A DNA stretch of 64,000 nt, taken from Citrobacter freundii (GTDB taxonomy: Bacteria > Pseudomonadota > Gammaproteobacteria > Enterobacterales > Enterobacteriaceae). How positions within the stretch are numbered: position 1 is the first letter of the stretch; each line of letters begins with the position of its first letter. Position numbers and translations under genes: made by a program. The stretch is taken from assembly GCF_011077955.1 (NCBI RefSeq), contig NZ_JAALBX010000007.1, positions 1-64,000 on the forward strand. The letters run 5' to 3'. Below the pieces are notes generated by a model that had not been told where the DNA came from, searched no databases, and saw nothing but the letters and a program-made list of their open reading frames with translations. This document shows positions 46,567 through 56,651 of this stretch, piece by piece.

Positions 46567-47901
46567 ATGAGTTTGGATAATACTGTAGTAACTGGTCAGA
46601 AGCAGTCGGCATTTGCCTGGCGCAAGTCTGACACCACGTGGACACTCGGCCTTTTCGGTACAGCAATCGGTGCCGGGGTATTATTTTTCCCCATTCGCGC
46701 AGGCTTTGGCGGCTTAATTCCAATTTTATTAATGCTGGTGTTAGCTTATCCGATTGCCTTTTATTGCCACCGCGCACTGGCGCGTTTATGCCTGTCCGGC
46801 AGCAATCCTTCTGGCAACATCACAGAAACAGTAGAAGAGCATTTCGGTAAAACCGGCGGGGTGGTGATCACCTTCCTGTATTTCTTCGCGATTTGCCCCT
46901 TACTGTGGATTTACGGCGTAACTATCACTAACACCTTTATGACTTTCTGGGTAAACCAGTTAGGTATGGAACCGCTGAACCGTGGCTTTGTCGCGCTGTT
47001 CCTGCTGCTGGTGATGGCTTTTGTTATCTGGTTTGGTAAAGACCTGATGGTGAAAGTCATGAGCTTCCTGGTGTTCCCGTTCATTGCAAGCCTGGTGCTG
47101 ATTTCTCTGTCGCTGATCCCTTACTGGAACAGTGCGGTTATCGATCAGGCAAGCGTTGCGGATATTTCTCTGCTGGGTCATGACGGCATTCTGGTCACCG
47201 TATGGTTAGGTATTTCCATCATGGTGTTCTCCTTTAACTTCTCGCCGATTGTGTCTTCTTTCGTGGTCTCTAAACGTGAAGAGTACGAAGCGGATTTCGG
47301 TAAAGAGTTCACTGAGAAAAAATGCTCACAGATTATCTCTCGTGCCAGCATGCTGATGGTTGCTGTGGTGATGTTCTTCGCCTTCAGCTGCCTGTTCACG
47401 CTCTCTCCGGCAAACATGGCTGAAGCGAAAGCGCAGAACATTCCGGTGCTGTCTTATCTGGCTAACCACTTTGCTTCCATGAGCGGTACGAAGTCTACTT
47501 TCGCGGTAACCCTGGAATACGCAGCTTCACTGATTGCGCTGGTGGCGATTTTCAAATCCTTCTTCGGTCACTATCTGGGCACCCTGGAAGGTCTGAACGG
47601 CCTTATCCTGAAGTTTGGCTATCAGGGCGACAAAACCAAAATCTCTCAGGGCAAACTGAACACCATCAGCATGGTCTTCATCATGGGTTCCACCTGGGTT
47701 GTGGCTTACGCTAACCCGAACATCCTGGACCTGATTGAAGCCATGGGCGCGCCGATTATCGCTTCTCTGCTGTGCCTGCTGCCGATGTACGCGATTGGTA
47801 AAACCCCGGCAATGGCAAAATACAAAGGTCGTGCGGATAACTTCTTCGTGACCCTGATTGGCCTGCTGACCATCCTGAACATCGCTTACAAACTGTTCTA
47901 A
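46567..47901 (+). CDS. tdcC: Threonine/serine:H+ symporter
   Basis: 444 residues with eleven membrane helices, the SdaC/TdcC family. Typical stretches are [60 protein letters not shown] and [12 protein letters not shown]. It imports threonine and serine for TdcB. The gene starts 24 bases after tdcB. Its codon use near the 3' end is noticeably biased to preferred codons (CTG, AAC, GGT), as in a highly expressed gene. Confidence 0.95.
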   Translation: MSLDNTVVTGQKQSAFAWRKSDTTWTLGLFGTAIGAGVLFFPIRAGFGGLIPILLMLVLAYPIAFYCHRALARLCLSGSNPSGNITETVEEHFGKTGGVVITFLYFFAICPLLWIYGVTITNTFMTFWVNQLGMEPLNRGFVALFLLLVMAFVIWFGKDLMVKVMSFLVFPFIASLVLISLSLIPYWNSAVIDQASVADISLLGHDGILVTVWLGISIMVFSFNFSPIVSSFVVSKREEYEADFGKEFTEKKCSQIISRASMLMVAVVMFFAFSCLFTLSPANMAEAKAQNIPVLSYLANHFASMSGTKSTFAVTLEYAASLIALVAIFKSFFGHYLGTLEGLNGLILKFGYQGDKTKISQGKLNTISMVFIMGSTWVVAYANPNILDLIEAMGAPIIASLLCLLPMYAIGKTPAMAKYKGRADNFFVTLIGLLTILNIAYKLF

Positions 47902-47924
47902 TCCCCATTCCTTTCATCTTCAAA

Positions 47925-47944
47925 GCCCACCCGAAAGGGTGGGC
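47925..47944 (+). terminator. Hairpin between tdcC and tdcD
   Basis: GCCCACCC pairs with GGGTGGGC around a GAAA tetraloop; no T tract follows. It probably stabilises the upstream mRNA end or partly ends transcription within the operon. Confidence 0.55.
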
Positions 47945-47955
47945 GGAGCAGTGTA

Positions 47956-49164
47956 ATGAACGTAGATTCTGTTGTACTTGTCATTAATTGTGGCTCGTCG
48001 TCGATCAAATTTTCTGTACTCAACGCTGAGCATTGTGATGTGGTTCTTTCCGGCATTGCCGACAGCATTGGTTCCGACAATGCGTTTTTAGTCGTGGATA
48101 AAACCACGGAAATTAAACTTGCTGACAGCACCTACGAAGCGGCGCTTGCCGCCATCGCAGGCGAGCTGGATAAGCGCCAGTTAATGGATGCGGTGACGTT
48201 AATCGGCCATCGCATCGCCCACGGCGGCGATATCTTTAGCGACGCGGTAGTGATAACCGACGAAGTCGTTGAGCAAATCAAGAAAGTGTCGCCGCTTGCG
48301 CCTTTGCACAACTATGCGAACCTCGCGGGCGTCAATGCTGCCCGTCATCTGTTCCCCGGTTTGCCGCAGGTTGCGGTATTCGATACCGGATTCCATCAAA
48401 CCCTGAAACCCGAAGCTTATCTCTACGGCCTGCCTTATCAGTACGCCGAGCAGCACGGAGTACGCCGCTACGGTTTTCACGGTACGTCCCACCGCTATGT
48501 GGCAAGCGAAGCGATGGCGCTGCTTAACCTTGATCACAACGACGCCGGGCTGGTTATCGCGCACCTCGGTAACGGGGCCTCTATTTGCGCCGTTCAGGAT
48601 GGCAAAAGCGTTGATACCTCCATGGGCATGACGCCGCTTGAAGGGTTGATTATGGGCACGCGCAGCGGCGATGTGGATTTTGGCGCGCTGGCTTATCTCG
48701 CCTCCAAAACCGGTCAAAGCCTCGCGGATTTAGAGCGCGTCGTGAACAAAGAGTCGGGCCTGTTGGGTTTATCCGGCCTGTCTTCCGATTTGCGCATCCT
48801 TGAGCAGGCCTACCACGAAGGCCACGCCGGCGCACAGCGCGCTATTGGCGCGTTCGTCCATCGTATCGCCCGCCATATTGGCGGCCATGCCAGCGCGCTA
48901 CGTCGTCTCGACGGCGTGATCTTCACCGGTGGCATCGGCGAGAACTCAACCCTTATCCGCGATCTGGTTATGGCGCGCCTGAAAGTGTTCGGCATTGAAG
49001 CCGATGCGGCGAAAAACAGCCAGCCGAATCGCGTTGGGCCGCGGGTCGTGTCAACTGCGCACTCGCGCGCGGTGGCCGCCGTCATCCCCACCAATGAAGA
49101 AAAAATGATCGCCCAGGACGCGCTCCGTCTTGGTCAACAGGTTTCACAGCCTGCGTTTGCCTGA
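47956..49164 (+). CDS. tdcD: Propionate/acetate kinase
   Basis: 402 residues of the acetokinase family: [68 protein letters not shown] and FTGGIGENS. It makes ATP from propionyl phosphate at the end of threonine fermentation. The start lies 12 bases after the intergenic hairpin, with GGAGC as ribosome site. Confidence 0.95.
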   Translation: MNVDSVVLVINCGSSSIKFSVLNAEHCDVVLSGIADSIGSDNAFLVVDKTTEIKLADSTYEAALAAIAGELDKRQLMDAVTLIGHRIAHGGDIFSDAVVITDEVVEQIKKVSPLAPLHNYANLAGVNAARHLFPGLPQVAVFDTGFHQTLKPEAYLYGLPYQYAEQHGVRRYGFHGTSHRYVASEAMALLNLDHNDAGLVIAHLGNGASICAVQDGKSVDTSMGMTPLEGLIMGTRSGDVDFGALAYLASKTGQSLADLERVVNKESGLLGLSGLSSDLRILEQAYHEGHAGAQRAIGAFVHRIARHIGGHASALRRLDGVIFTGGIGENSTLIRDLVMARLKVFGIEADAAKNSQPNRVGPRVVSTAHSRAVAAVIPTNEEKMIAQDALRLGQQVSQPAFA

Positions 49165-49203
49165 TAACCCATTTTTTATCTGTACCGCACCAGGGAGTTA
49201 ATA

Positions 49204-51495
49204 ATGAAAGTTGATGTTGCGTTGAACGACACTTATCTCGAGGCATGGAAAGGTTTTGCCGGTTCTGACTGGCAGGAAGCCATTAACGTGCGCGATTTTA
49301 TTCAGCATAACTATACCCCATATGAAGGGGATGAAAGCTTCCTCGCCGAAGCGACCCCGGCCACCGCAACGCTGTGGGATAAAGTGATGGAAGGCATCCG
49401 TCAGGAGAATGCCACCCATGCGCCGGTTGATTTCGACACCAATGTCGCCACAACCATTACCGCTCATGGACCGGGTTACATTGAGCAGGGCCTTGAAAAA
49501 ATCGTCGGCCTGCAAACGGACAAACCGCTGAAGCGTGCGCTGCATCCGTACGGCGGCATTAATATGATCAAAAGTTCTTTCGATGCCTATGGCCGCGAAA
49601 TGGACCCGGATTTCGAATACACCTTCAGCCATTTGCGCAAAACCCATAATCAGGGCGTATTTGATGTGTATTCACCGGATATGCTGCGCTGCCGTAAATC
49701 CGGCGTGCTGACCGGTTTACCGGATGGTTACGGTCGTGGACGTATCATCGGCGACTATCGCCGCGTGGCGCTGTATGGCACAGCGTATTTGATCCGCGAA
49801 CGTGAACTGCAATTCGCCGATCTGCAACCGAAGCTTGAGCGTGGGGAAGATCTGGAGTCGGTTATCCGTCTGCGCGAAGAATTGGCCGAACACCGCCGTG
49901 CGTTGCAGCAGATCACCACCATGGCCGCGAACTATGGCTTTGACGTGTCGCGCCCGGCAAGCAATGCCCAGGAAGCGGTGCAGTGGCTGTACTTCGGTTA
50001 TCTGGCAGCTGTTAAATCCCAGAACGGCGGCGCGATGTCTCTGGGCCGTACTGCGACGTTCCTTGATATTTACATCGAGCGCGATATCAAAGCCGGCGTG
50101 CTGAACGAGGTTCAGGCGCAGGAGCTTATCGATCATTTCATTATGAAGATCCGTATGGTGCGTTTCTTGCGTACCCCGGAATTCGACACGCTGTTCTCCG
50201 GCGACCCGATTTGGGCGACAGAAGTTATTGGCGGTATGGGCCTGGATGGCCGCACGCTGGTGACCAAAAACTCGTTCCGCTACCTGAATACGCTGCATAC
50301 CATGGGCCCGTCGCCGGAGCCGAACCTGACCATTCTGTGGTCGGAAGCGCTGCCGAAAGCGTTTAAAGCCTATGCCGCGAAAGTCTCTATCGAAACGTCT
50401 TCGCTCCAGTATGAAAACGACGATTTAATGCGTCCGGATTTTGACAGCGACGATTACGCGATTGCCTGCTGCGTAAGCCCGATGGTTATCGGCAAGCAGA
50501 TGCAGTTCTTCGGCGCGCGCGCCAACCTTGCTAAAACGCTGCTGTACTGCATCAACGGCGGGATGGATGAGAAGCTCAAAATCCAGGTTGGTCCGAAAGT
50601 CCCGATGATCATGGATGAAGTGCTCGATTACGACACCGTAATGAAAAGCCTCGACAGTTTTATGGACTGGCTGGCGGTGCAGTATGTGAGCGCCCTGAAC
50701 CTTATCCACTTTATGCACGACAAGTACAGCTACGAAGCTTCCTTGATGGCGCTGCACGATCGTGATGTGTATCGCACCATGGCGTGCGGGATTGCCGGGT
50801 TGTCGGTGGCGGTGGATTCGCTGTCGGCCATTAAATATGCCCGTGTAATGCCGGTACGCGACCATACCGGTCTGGCGGTGGACTTCGTGATTGAAGGGGA
50901 ATACCCGCAGTACGGCAACAACGACGACCGCGTAGACAGTATTGCCTGCGATTTGGTGTCGCGCTTTATGCAGAAAATCCAGGCGCTGCCAACGTACCGT
51001 AACGCAGTACCAACCCAGTCGATCCTGACTATCACCTCAAACGTGGTGTATGGCCAGAAAACCGGTAACACGCCGGATGGACGCCGTGGCGGTATGCCGT
51101 TTGCGCCGGGTGCGAACCCAATGCACGGACGCGATCGCAAAGGCGCGGTAGCGTCTCTGACGTCGGTGGCGAAACTGCCATTCAAATACGCCAAAGACGG
51201 CATCTCTTATACCTTCTCCATCGTGCCGGCCGCGCTCGGTAAAGATGAGTTGGCGCGTAAGAATAACCTGGTGGGGCTGCTGGACGGGTATTTCCATCAC
51301 GATGTAGCGATTGAGGGCGGTCAGCATCTCAACGTGAACGTGATGAACCGCGAAATGCTGCTGGATGCGATTGAAAATCCAGATAAATACCCAACGCTGA
51401 CCATTCGTGTTTCCGGCTACGCGGTGCGCTTCAATGCGTTGACCCGCGAGCAGCAACAGGATGTGGTATCCAGAACGTTTACCAACGCGCTCTAA
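49204..51495 (+). CDS. tdcE: 2-Ketobutyrate/pyruvate formate-lyase
   Basis: 763 residues of the glycyl radical family, almost the length of PflB (760). The catalytic Cys pair is Cys422-Cys423 in AIACCVSPM and the radical Gly738 sits in [13 protein letters not shown]. It cleaves 2-ketobutyrate with CoA to propionyl-CoA and formate without oxygen and needs the PflA activase, not encoded here. The N-terminal PFL domain ([30 protein letters not shown]) is complete. GGGAG precedes the ATG. Confidence 0.95.
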   Translation: MKVDVALNDTYLEAWKGFAGSDWQEAINVRDFIQHNYTPYEGDESFLAEATPATATLWDKVMEGIRQENATHAPVDFDTNVATTITAHGPGYIEQGLEKIVGLQTDKPLKRALHPYGGINMIKSSFDAYGREMDPDFEYTFSHLRKTHNQGVFDVYSPDMLRCRKSGVLTGLPDGYGRGRIIGDYRRVALYGTAYLIRERELQFADLQPKLERGEDLESVIRLREELAEHRRALQQITTMAANYGFDVSRPASNAQEAVQWLYFGYLAAVKSQNGGAMSLGRTATFLDIYIERDIKAGVLNEVQAQELIDHFIMKIRMVRFLRTPEFDTLFSGDPIWATEVIGGMGLDGRTLVTKNSFRYLNTLHTMGPSPEPNLTILWSEALPKAFKAYAAKVSIETSSLQYENDDLMRPDFDSDDYAIACCVSPMVIGKQMQFFGARANLAKTLLYCINGGMDEKLKIQVGPKVPMIMDEVLDYDTVMKSLDSFMDWLAVQYVSALNLIHFMHDKYSYEASLMALHDRDVYRTMACGIAGLSVAVDSLSAIKYARVMPVRDHTGLAVDFVIEGEYPQYGNNDDRVDSIACDLVSRFMQKIQALPTYRNAVPTQSILTITSNVVYGQKTGNTPDGRRGGMPFAPGANPMHGRDRKGAVASLTSVAKLPFKYAKDGISYTFSIVPAALGKDELARKNNLVGLLDGYFHHDVAIEGGQHLNVNVMNREMLLDAIENPDKYPTLTIRVSGYAVRFNALTREQQQDVVSRTFTNAL

Positions 51496-51501
51496 TCGTG
51501 G

Positions 51502-51523
51502 CGTCCGGCGTCAATGCCGGACG
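51502..51523 (+). terminator. Hairpin between tdcE and tdcF
   Basis: CGTCCGGC pairs with GCCGGACG around a six-base loop. It resembles a REP-like element and has no T run, so it may stabilise the tdcE message rather than stop transcription. Confidence 0.5.
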
Positions 51524-51547
51524 TGTTAACCTTCTTCAGGAGTCAGT

Positions 51548-51937
51548 ATGACAACGACAATCATTGCCACCAAAAACGCGCCGGACGCTATCGGTCCGTA
51601 TGTGCAGGGCGTGGATCTGGGCACGTTCGTTTTTACTTCCGGTCAAATTCCGTTATGCCCGCAAACCGGCGCTGTTGCCGAGGGTATTGAAGCGCAAACC
51701 CTACAGTCACTGAAAAACGTCAAAGGGATTATTGAAGCCGCAGGATTAACGGTAAATAACATCATCAAAACCACCGTGTTTGTGAAAGATCTCGGTGATT
51801 TCGAGGCGGTGAACCGGGTTTATAACGGTTTCTTTTTGGAGCACAACGCCAATTTCCCGGCGCGCTCCTGTGTGGAAGTGGCCCGCTTGCCAAAAGATGT
51901 AAAAATCGAAATCGAAGCGATTGCAGTACGCCCCTGA
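51548..51937 (+). CDS. tdcF: RidA-family enamine/imine deaminase
   Basis: 129 residues of the YjgF/YER057c/UK114 family. Signatures: ATKNAPDAIGPYVQGVDLG, FTSGQIPL, the Arg in PARSCVEVARLPKDVKIEIEAIA. RidA proteins hydrolyse the reactive 2-aminocrotonate/aminoacrylate released by threonine dehydratase, which explains its place in this operon. GGAG lies before the ATG. It is the last tdc gene here; tdcG does not follow. Confidence 0.94.
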   Translation: MTTTIIATKNAPDAIGPYVQGVDLGTFVFTSGQIPLCPQTGAVAEGIEAQTLQSLKNVKGIIEAAGLTVNNIIKTTVFVKDLGDFEAVNRVYNGFFLEHNANFPARSCVEVARLPKDVKIEIEAIAVRP

Positions 51938-51967
51938 GTTTTCATTTTCATTTGTAGTACCCTGGTT

Positions 51968-51998
51968 GCTCCCGTCATGAGGCGGGAGCTTTTTTTTG
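51968..51998 (+). terminator. Terminator of the tdc operon
   Basis: GCTCCCG pairs with CGGGAGC (loop TCATGAGG), followed by TTTTTTTT. It lies 30 bases after the tdcF stop. Confidence 0.9.
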
Positions 51999-52039
51999 CC
52001 CCCCAAGGGGGTGCAGGGGGGCTGAGTGGGTGGGTTTTT

Positions 52040-52355
52040 GGAATGGTTGCGTTAGTTTTGGCAGCGTGCCCTGGGGAGAGTTGAATGGTTTCGTTCGCAA
52101 AAAGTGGGTTGCCCCACGCGGCATGGTCATACGCGAACGAGCCAGGGTGGCTCGCCGCCGCCCCCCTGGCGACCCCGGCTCCCCCTGACGTCACCGCCGC
52201 TTCGCGGTGCCCTCGGCTTATCGCGTCCGGTTTCGGGTCGGGCGAGATACGGCATCCTGCCTTTCTCACCCTCAAGCCGCATCCCTGCGGCTTGCCCCGA
52301 CCAGCCACGAACGCCTCGGCGCTTCCGATGGGGGAATGAAAACCCATCACTGTGA
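52040..52355 (-). repeat. Structured repeat, form A, copy 2
   Basis: A full-length A element, starting right after the tdc terminator. The first hairpin is identical to copy 1. The second has one mismatch (GCCAGGGTGGC against GCCCCCCTGGC). It is the first unit of a three-unit tandem array with copies 3 and 4. Confidence 0.75.
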
Positions 52356-52530
52356 TGGTGTTTGATGTAAAAACAATGATTTATTTCGCTTAATGTTACC
52401 GTTAATGGCTAATTTTCCATTAAATATGATGAATATATGGTGTTCCAGTAAGCTGACAAACTCTGGTGCCCGAACGTTATTAAAAAAACGGCCCGTTGAG
52501 GCCGGTTTTTATTTGGAGGAGGGGGAAGCG

Positions 52531-52842
52531 TCGTTCGCTTTAGCAGCGTGCCCCGGTGAGTTTTGTGGAATGGTTCCGTTCGCTAAAAGTGGGTTGCCCC
52601 ACGTGGCATGGTCTTACGCGAACGAGCCAGGGGGGCTCGCCGCCGCCCCCCTGGCGACCCCGGCTCCCCCTGACGTCACCGCCGCTTCGCGGTGCCCTCG
52701 GCTTATCGGGTCTGGCTTCGGGTCGGGCGAGATTCGGCATCCTGCCTTTCTCACCCTCAAGCCGCATCCCTGCGGCTTGCCCCGACCAGCCGCGAACGCC
52801 TCGGCGGTTCCGATGGGGGAAGGAAAACCCATCACTGTGATG
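52531..52842 (-). repeat. Structured repeat, form A, copy 3
   Basis: A full-length A element 485 bases downstream of copy 2, with both hairpins perfectly paired. The spacer from copy 2 contains a CGGCC/GGCCG hairpin with a T run (about 52490-52512), which recurs in the next spacer. Confidence 0.75.
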
Positions 52843-53016
52843 GTGTTTGATTGAAAAACAATGAGTTATTTCGCTTAATGTTACCGTTAATGGCTAATTT
52901 CCCATGAAATATTATGGATGTCATGATGTTCCAGTAAGCTGACAAGCTCTCGTGCCCGAACGTTATTAATAAGACGGTCCGTTGAGGCCGGTTTTTATTT
53001 GGAGGAGGGGGAAGAG

Positions 53017-53224
53017 TCGTTCGCTTTAGCAGCGTGCCCCGGTGGGTTTTGTGGGATAGTTCCGTTCGCTAAAAGTGGGCTGCCCCACGTAGCATGGTCA
53101 TACGCGAACGTGCCAGGGTGGCTCGCCGCCGCCCCCCTGGCGACCCCGGCTCCCCCGGACGTCACCGCCGCTTCGCGGTACCCTCGGCGGTTCCGATGGG
53201 GGAAGGAAAACCCATCACTGTGAT
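53017..53224 (-). repeat. Structured repeat, form A, copy 4 (internally deleted)
   Basis: 486 bases after copy 3. About 100 bases including the first hairpin are missing between CCCTCGGC and GGTTCCGAT. It is followed by the same spacer that links copies A1 and B1 (AAGAATGGG...TTCTTT...TAATATTTC). Confidence 0.7.
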
Positions 53225-53339
53225 TATATTTGATTAAGAAGAATGGGTTCTTTAGCGCCTAATATTTCTATTAAGGATTGGATGCACTAATAGAACGGAA
53301 TTTCCTGATATGTCACACACACAAAACTTCCGCACCCAA

Positions 53340-53572
53340 GATCTTCCATTTACAACACAAGAATATGAGTCGTGAGGGTTATGTCCTGCGACAACCTCGC
53401 ATGGGCGCAACAGACGAGCCTGGTTATGCATTCAGGAACGCCAATAATCCCTTAATGTAAATACAAAAATGTCAGCCGCGGTTTTATGTCCGGCATCAAC
53501 CTTGCCGAAGCGCAACAGACGAGCCTGGTTACGCATTCAGGAACGCCAATACTCCCTCAATGAAAACACAAA
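53340..53572 (+). repeat. Two truncated 5' modules of form B
   Basis: Two head-to-tail units of about 110-120 bases (about 53340-53460 and 53461-53572). Each has a GTC(A)GC...TGTCC...GGC...CAACAGACGAGCCTGGTTA core and ends with CAGGAACGCCAATA. They align with the first 90 bases of form B but lack its hairpin region. Confidence 0.65.
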
Positions 53573-53843
53573 AATGTCAGCTGTGGGGTTGTGTCCGGCA
53601 TCAACATCGCCGAGGCGTAATTGACGAGCCAGGTCAGGCCCGCATGGACGCGGGCCTGAGGTCGGGAAAGGCAGGATGCCGTATCCCGGCCGACCTGAAG
53701 CGAGGAAATGGAGCCGAGGGAACCGCGCAGCGGCGAGGTTGTTGGCCGGGAGCGGGGATTGCAAAGGGGGGAGCGATACCCCCCTTTGCACGTTCGCGTA
53801 CACCAGTGCCGCGGAGAGCCACGACCGCCTGGCGAACGTAATA
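53573..53843 (+). repeat. Structured repeat, form B, copy 2
   Basis: A full B element. Its first hairpin reads TCAGGCCCGC/GCGGGCCTGA (53634-53659) where copies 1 and 3 have TCAGCCCCAC/GTGGGGCTGA, so two base pairs have changed on both sides at once. The second hairpin GCAAAGGGGGG/CCCCCCTTTGC is conserved. Confidence 0.75.
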
Positions 53844-53970
53844 CTTCCACCGTACCGAACAATACGTCCCAAAACCAAAACAGACAGCCACGCCCAGACG
53901 ATATGCGTGGCGAACAGAACCCAATCGACGGCAGTCATGCCGATTCAGAAACCCCTCACTGTAGTCACAG

Positions 53971-54170
53971 TGACAGGCCCTGATCCGGCATCAACCTTAC
54001 CGAGGCGAAACATACGAGCCAGGTTACGCCCACAGGAACGCCAATAATCCCTCAATGAAAACACAAAAATGTCAGCTGTGGGGTTGTGTCCGGCATCAAC
54101 ATCGACGAGGCGCATTTGACGAGCCCGGTCAGGCCCACAGGAATGCCAATAAGCCTTTAATGTAAATACA
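53971..54170 (+). repeat. Two further truncated 5' modules of form B
   Basis: Units at about 53971-54060 and 54061-54170 repeat the start of form B (CCGGCATCAAC...GACGAGCC...CAGGAACGCCAATA) and lead directly into copy B3. Confidence 0.65.
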
Positions 54171-54443
54171 AAAATGCCAGCCGTGGGGTTATATCCGGCA
54201 TCAACATCGCCGAGGCGCAATTAACGAGCCAGGTCAGCCCCACAGGGATGTGGGGCTGAGGTCGGGAAAGGCAGGATGCCGTATCCCGGCCGACCTGAAG
54301 CGAGGAGATGGAGGCGAGGGAACCGCGCAGCGGCGAGGTTGCTGGCCGGGAGCGGGGATTGCAAAGGGGGGAGCGATACCCCCCTTTGCGCGTTCGCGTA
54401 CACCAGTGCCGCGTTGAGCTACAAATGCCTGGCGAACGTAACC
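54171..54443 (+). repeat. Structured repeat, form B, copy 3
   Basis: A full B element nearly identical to copy 1 (41281-41549), including the hairpin at 54234-54259. Its end runs into 23-base tandem repeats. Confidence 0.75.
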
Positions 54444-54565
54444 CTTCCACAGTACCAAACATAACTATTCCACCGTACCGAACGTAACCCTTCCACCGTC
54501 CCGAACGTAACTATTCCACCGTCCCGAACGTAACTATTCCACCGCAGCAAACAAAACTATCCCGC
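54434..54565. repeat. Five 23-bp tandem repeats before the PhzF gene
   Basis: Five units (54434-54548) and a partial sixth, consensus GAACGTAACYMTTCCACCGTMCC. The unit is the terminal motif of forms A and B (reverse complement of GTGGAATGGTTNCGTTC). It ends 75 bases before the next gene. Confidence 0.85.
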
Positions 54566-54639
54566 TCGGCAAAGCCATTTCCCCCCTGCGGCCAAAAAAT
54601 ATGCCATAGTGACAACACAACGACACAAAGGAAAATAAT

Positions 54640-55434
54640 ATGCATTCGATTGATTTCTACATGATTGACGCGTTCAGCAATAAGAATTTTGGCGGTAACG
54701 CCGCGGCGGTTTGTCCGCTCACCGAGTGGCTGCCCGATGAAACGCTGCTGAAGATGGCGAAGCAGCATAACCAGTCCGAAACCGCGTATTTCGTGCGTAC
54801 CGATACCGGCTTTGAGCTGCGCTGGTTCACGACCCAGTATGAAATCAATTTATGCGGCCACGCAACGCTTGCCGCGGCGCACGTCATTTTTGAATATCTC
54901 GATTACCCGCATACCGACATCACCTTCTCAACCCGCTTCGTGGGCGATCTGAGCGTCAGCCGTGATGGTGAATGGCTCACGCTTGATTTTCCGGCCTGGA
55001 AAACCGAAGCCGCCGACGCGCCGGATCTGCTGTTTGAAAAACTGGGCCTTGACCGCGCAGAGGTTAAAGAAATCCGTGTTGGCCGCGACTGGTTAGTGGT
55101 GATGAACGACCCACAGCGGCTGAAAGCATTAACGCCAGATATTCATGGTCTGGCGTCGCTTGATAAAATGGTCTGCATTACGGCGCAAGGAGAAGAGGAA
55201 GACTTTGTCAGTCGCTTTTTCTGCCCGGGCGAAGCGGTGGCGGAAGATCCGGTAACGGGATCGACGCACAGCATGTTAATCCCTTACTGGGCGGATAAAC
55301 TCGGGAAAACCGATATGCTGGCCCGCCAGGTGTCAGCGCGCGGCGGGGAATTGCGTTGCAGACTACGCGGCGACCGCGTATTGATTGGAGGTATGGCGAC
55401 GACTTACCTGATTGGCAAAGTGTTGCTACGTTGA
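54640..55434 (+). CDS. PhzF family isomerase-like protein
   Basis: 264 residues of the PhzF/DapF-like fold. Signatures: DAFSNKNFGGNAAAVCPL at the start, QSETAYF with the acidic residue that acts as catalytic base in PhzF, LRWFTTQYEINLCGHATLAAA, and AEDPVTGSTHSML in the second half. Family members isomerise small unsaturated acids, but for most enteric members, including YddE, the reaction is unknown. There are no phenazine genes nearby. AAAGGA precedes the ATG. It is monocistronic and lies directly after the repeat block. Confidence 0.9.
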   Translation: MHSIDFYMIDAFSNKNFGGNAAAVCPLTEWLPDETLLKMAKQHNQSETAYFVRTDTGFELRWFTTQYEINLCGHATLAAAHVIFEYLDYPHTDITFSTRFVGDLSVSRDGEWLTLDFPAWKTEAADAPDLLFEKLGLDRAEVKEIRVGRDWLVVMNDPQRLKALTPDIHGLASLDKMVCITAQGEEEDFVSRFFCPGEAVAEDPVTGSTHSMLIPYWADKLGKTDMLARQVSARGGELRCRLRGDRVLIGGMATTYLIGKVLLR

Positions 55435-55492
55435 ATATCAACTGGACGCCTGTCTCCTGATAACGCAGAAAACAGGCGTCCATGCCTTGTCG

Positions 55493-56437
55493 TCATGCGA
55501 CGTTATTATCCACGGCGCGATTGTCCACGGTGCGCTTTTCTATATTGATCATCTTGTTTTCTGTCCAGAGCAAACACTGGTCGCGGCCATTTTGCTTGCC
55601 GAAATACATCGCTTTATCGGCCCGGTCAATAATGACCTGCAAGGGTTCGTTTTCTGTGATGGTGGCGGTTCCACAGGTCACCGTGATATTGATGGCTCCG
55701 TCAGGAATAATAAAGGTGTGAGTTCGTATTAAGTGAATAATACGACCTATCGCCAAACGATAATCCTGATAATTCTGGCACTCCTGAAGCAGAATAAATT
55801 CTTCGCCGCCAAAACGATACGCTCTGTCTGAATTGCGAATACTTGCTGAAACCAGTTGCCCCAATTCTTTAAGGATCATATCGCCAACATTGTGGCCCCA
55901 GGTATCATTTATTGACTTAAATTTATCAATATCAATAAGCGATAAATAAATAGTGCCATTCTTACGCTGACGAAAATGGGTTAATCGGGCGAAATCTTTA
56001 TACAAAAGTTGCCGGAGCGGTAATCCTGTTAACGCGTCATAACAATTTCGTAATGAAATCAACGACGTTTTATAATCATCCGTTGCCTGCAAAAAATGCA
56101 TTTGTGCATGAAAGAAGTTATTAAGGTTTTCCCGAATATTCTGTTGTTCGTTTATGGCGTTAATCAAGTTGCGCATAGCATCATGCATGATTTCATGGGT
56201 GGCTTCGATTGCGCGCATCATGCTTTCATTATCTTGCGCATTAGAAAGTTGCAGGCGAAGCCAGTAGCCGAAAGCGCAAAAGTGATGCGCTTGTTTATCG
56301 GTATAACTACTGTCTATCACCTCATCGCATAAACAAAATTCAATAAGTCTGTTTGCCCAGGCGAAATGATCGCGTATCGCTTGATTAAGCGTGATAATTT
56401 CGGCATCGATGTCGGAAATGAATGCTTTTTGCAACAT
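55493..56437 (-). CDS. dgcZ: Zinc-sensing diguanylate cyclase DgcZ
   Basis: 314 residues: an N-terminal CZB zinc-binding domain (about 10-120) and a GGDEF domain (about 140-300) with GGEEF at 210-214. The four presumed Zn ligands are visible: His in RDHFAW, Cys in HFCAFGYW, and two His in ATHEIMHDAM, as in E. coli DgcZ. It makes cyclic di-GMP; Zn inhibits the E. coli enzyme, which drives poly-GlcNAc biofilm. The inhibitory RxxD site is not seen before GGEEF. Compared with E. coli it has a C-terminal extension of about 15 residues. Confidence 0.9.
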   Translation of the reverse strand: MLQKAFISDIDAEIITLNQAIRDHFAWANRLIEFCLCDEVIDSSYTDKQAHHFCAFGYWLRLQLSNAQDNESMMRAIEATHEIMHDAMRNLINAINEQQNIRENLNNFFHAQMHFLQATDDYKTSLISLRNCYDALTGLPLRQLLYKDFARLTHFRQRKNGTIYLSLIDIDKFKSINDTWGHNVGDMILKELGQLVSASIRNSDRAYRFGGEEFILLQECQNYQDYRLAIGRIIHLIRTHTFIIPDGAINITVTCGTATITENEPLQVIIDRADKAMYFGKQNGRDQCLLWTENKMINIEKRTVDNRAVDNNVA

Positions 56438-56651
56438 ACACGCGTCTTCTGCTAAAAGTAAAAAAGAATAATAAAAGAGTCAGACATATAATGCTTAGAC
56501 GACGGTGCTGTAAAATGAGACATTTTTCAATCAAATTTATTTTGCAAATCAGCCGTGAAATGGTTCGGTATTTATAAATACTTTCGATATTAAAAGCGCA
56601 CAGCAGGGCGCGGTAACGTCACCCGCCCTGGCGTAGTTGTCGTAACGCCGT

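Noticed and set aside
51938-54639. CRISPR array as an explanation for the repeats
   Set aside because: Units are long, differ in length and have no regular spacers, and no cas genes are nearby.
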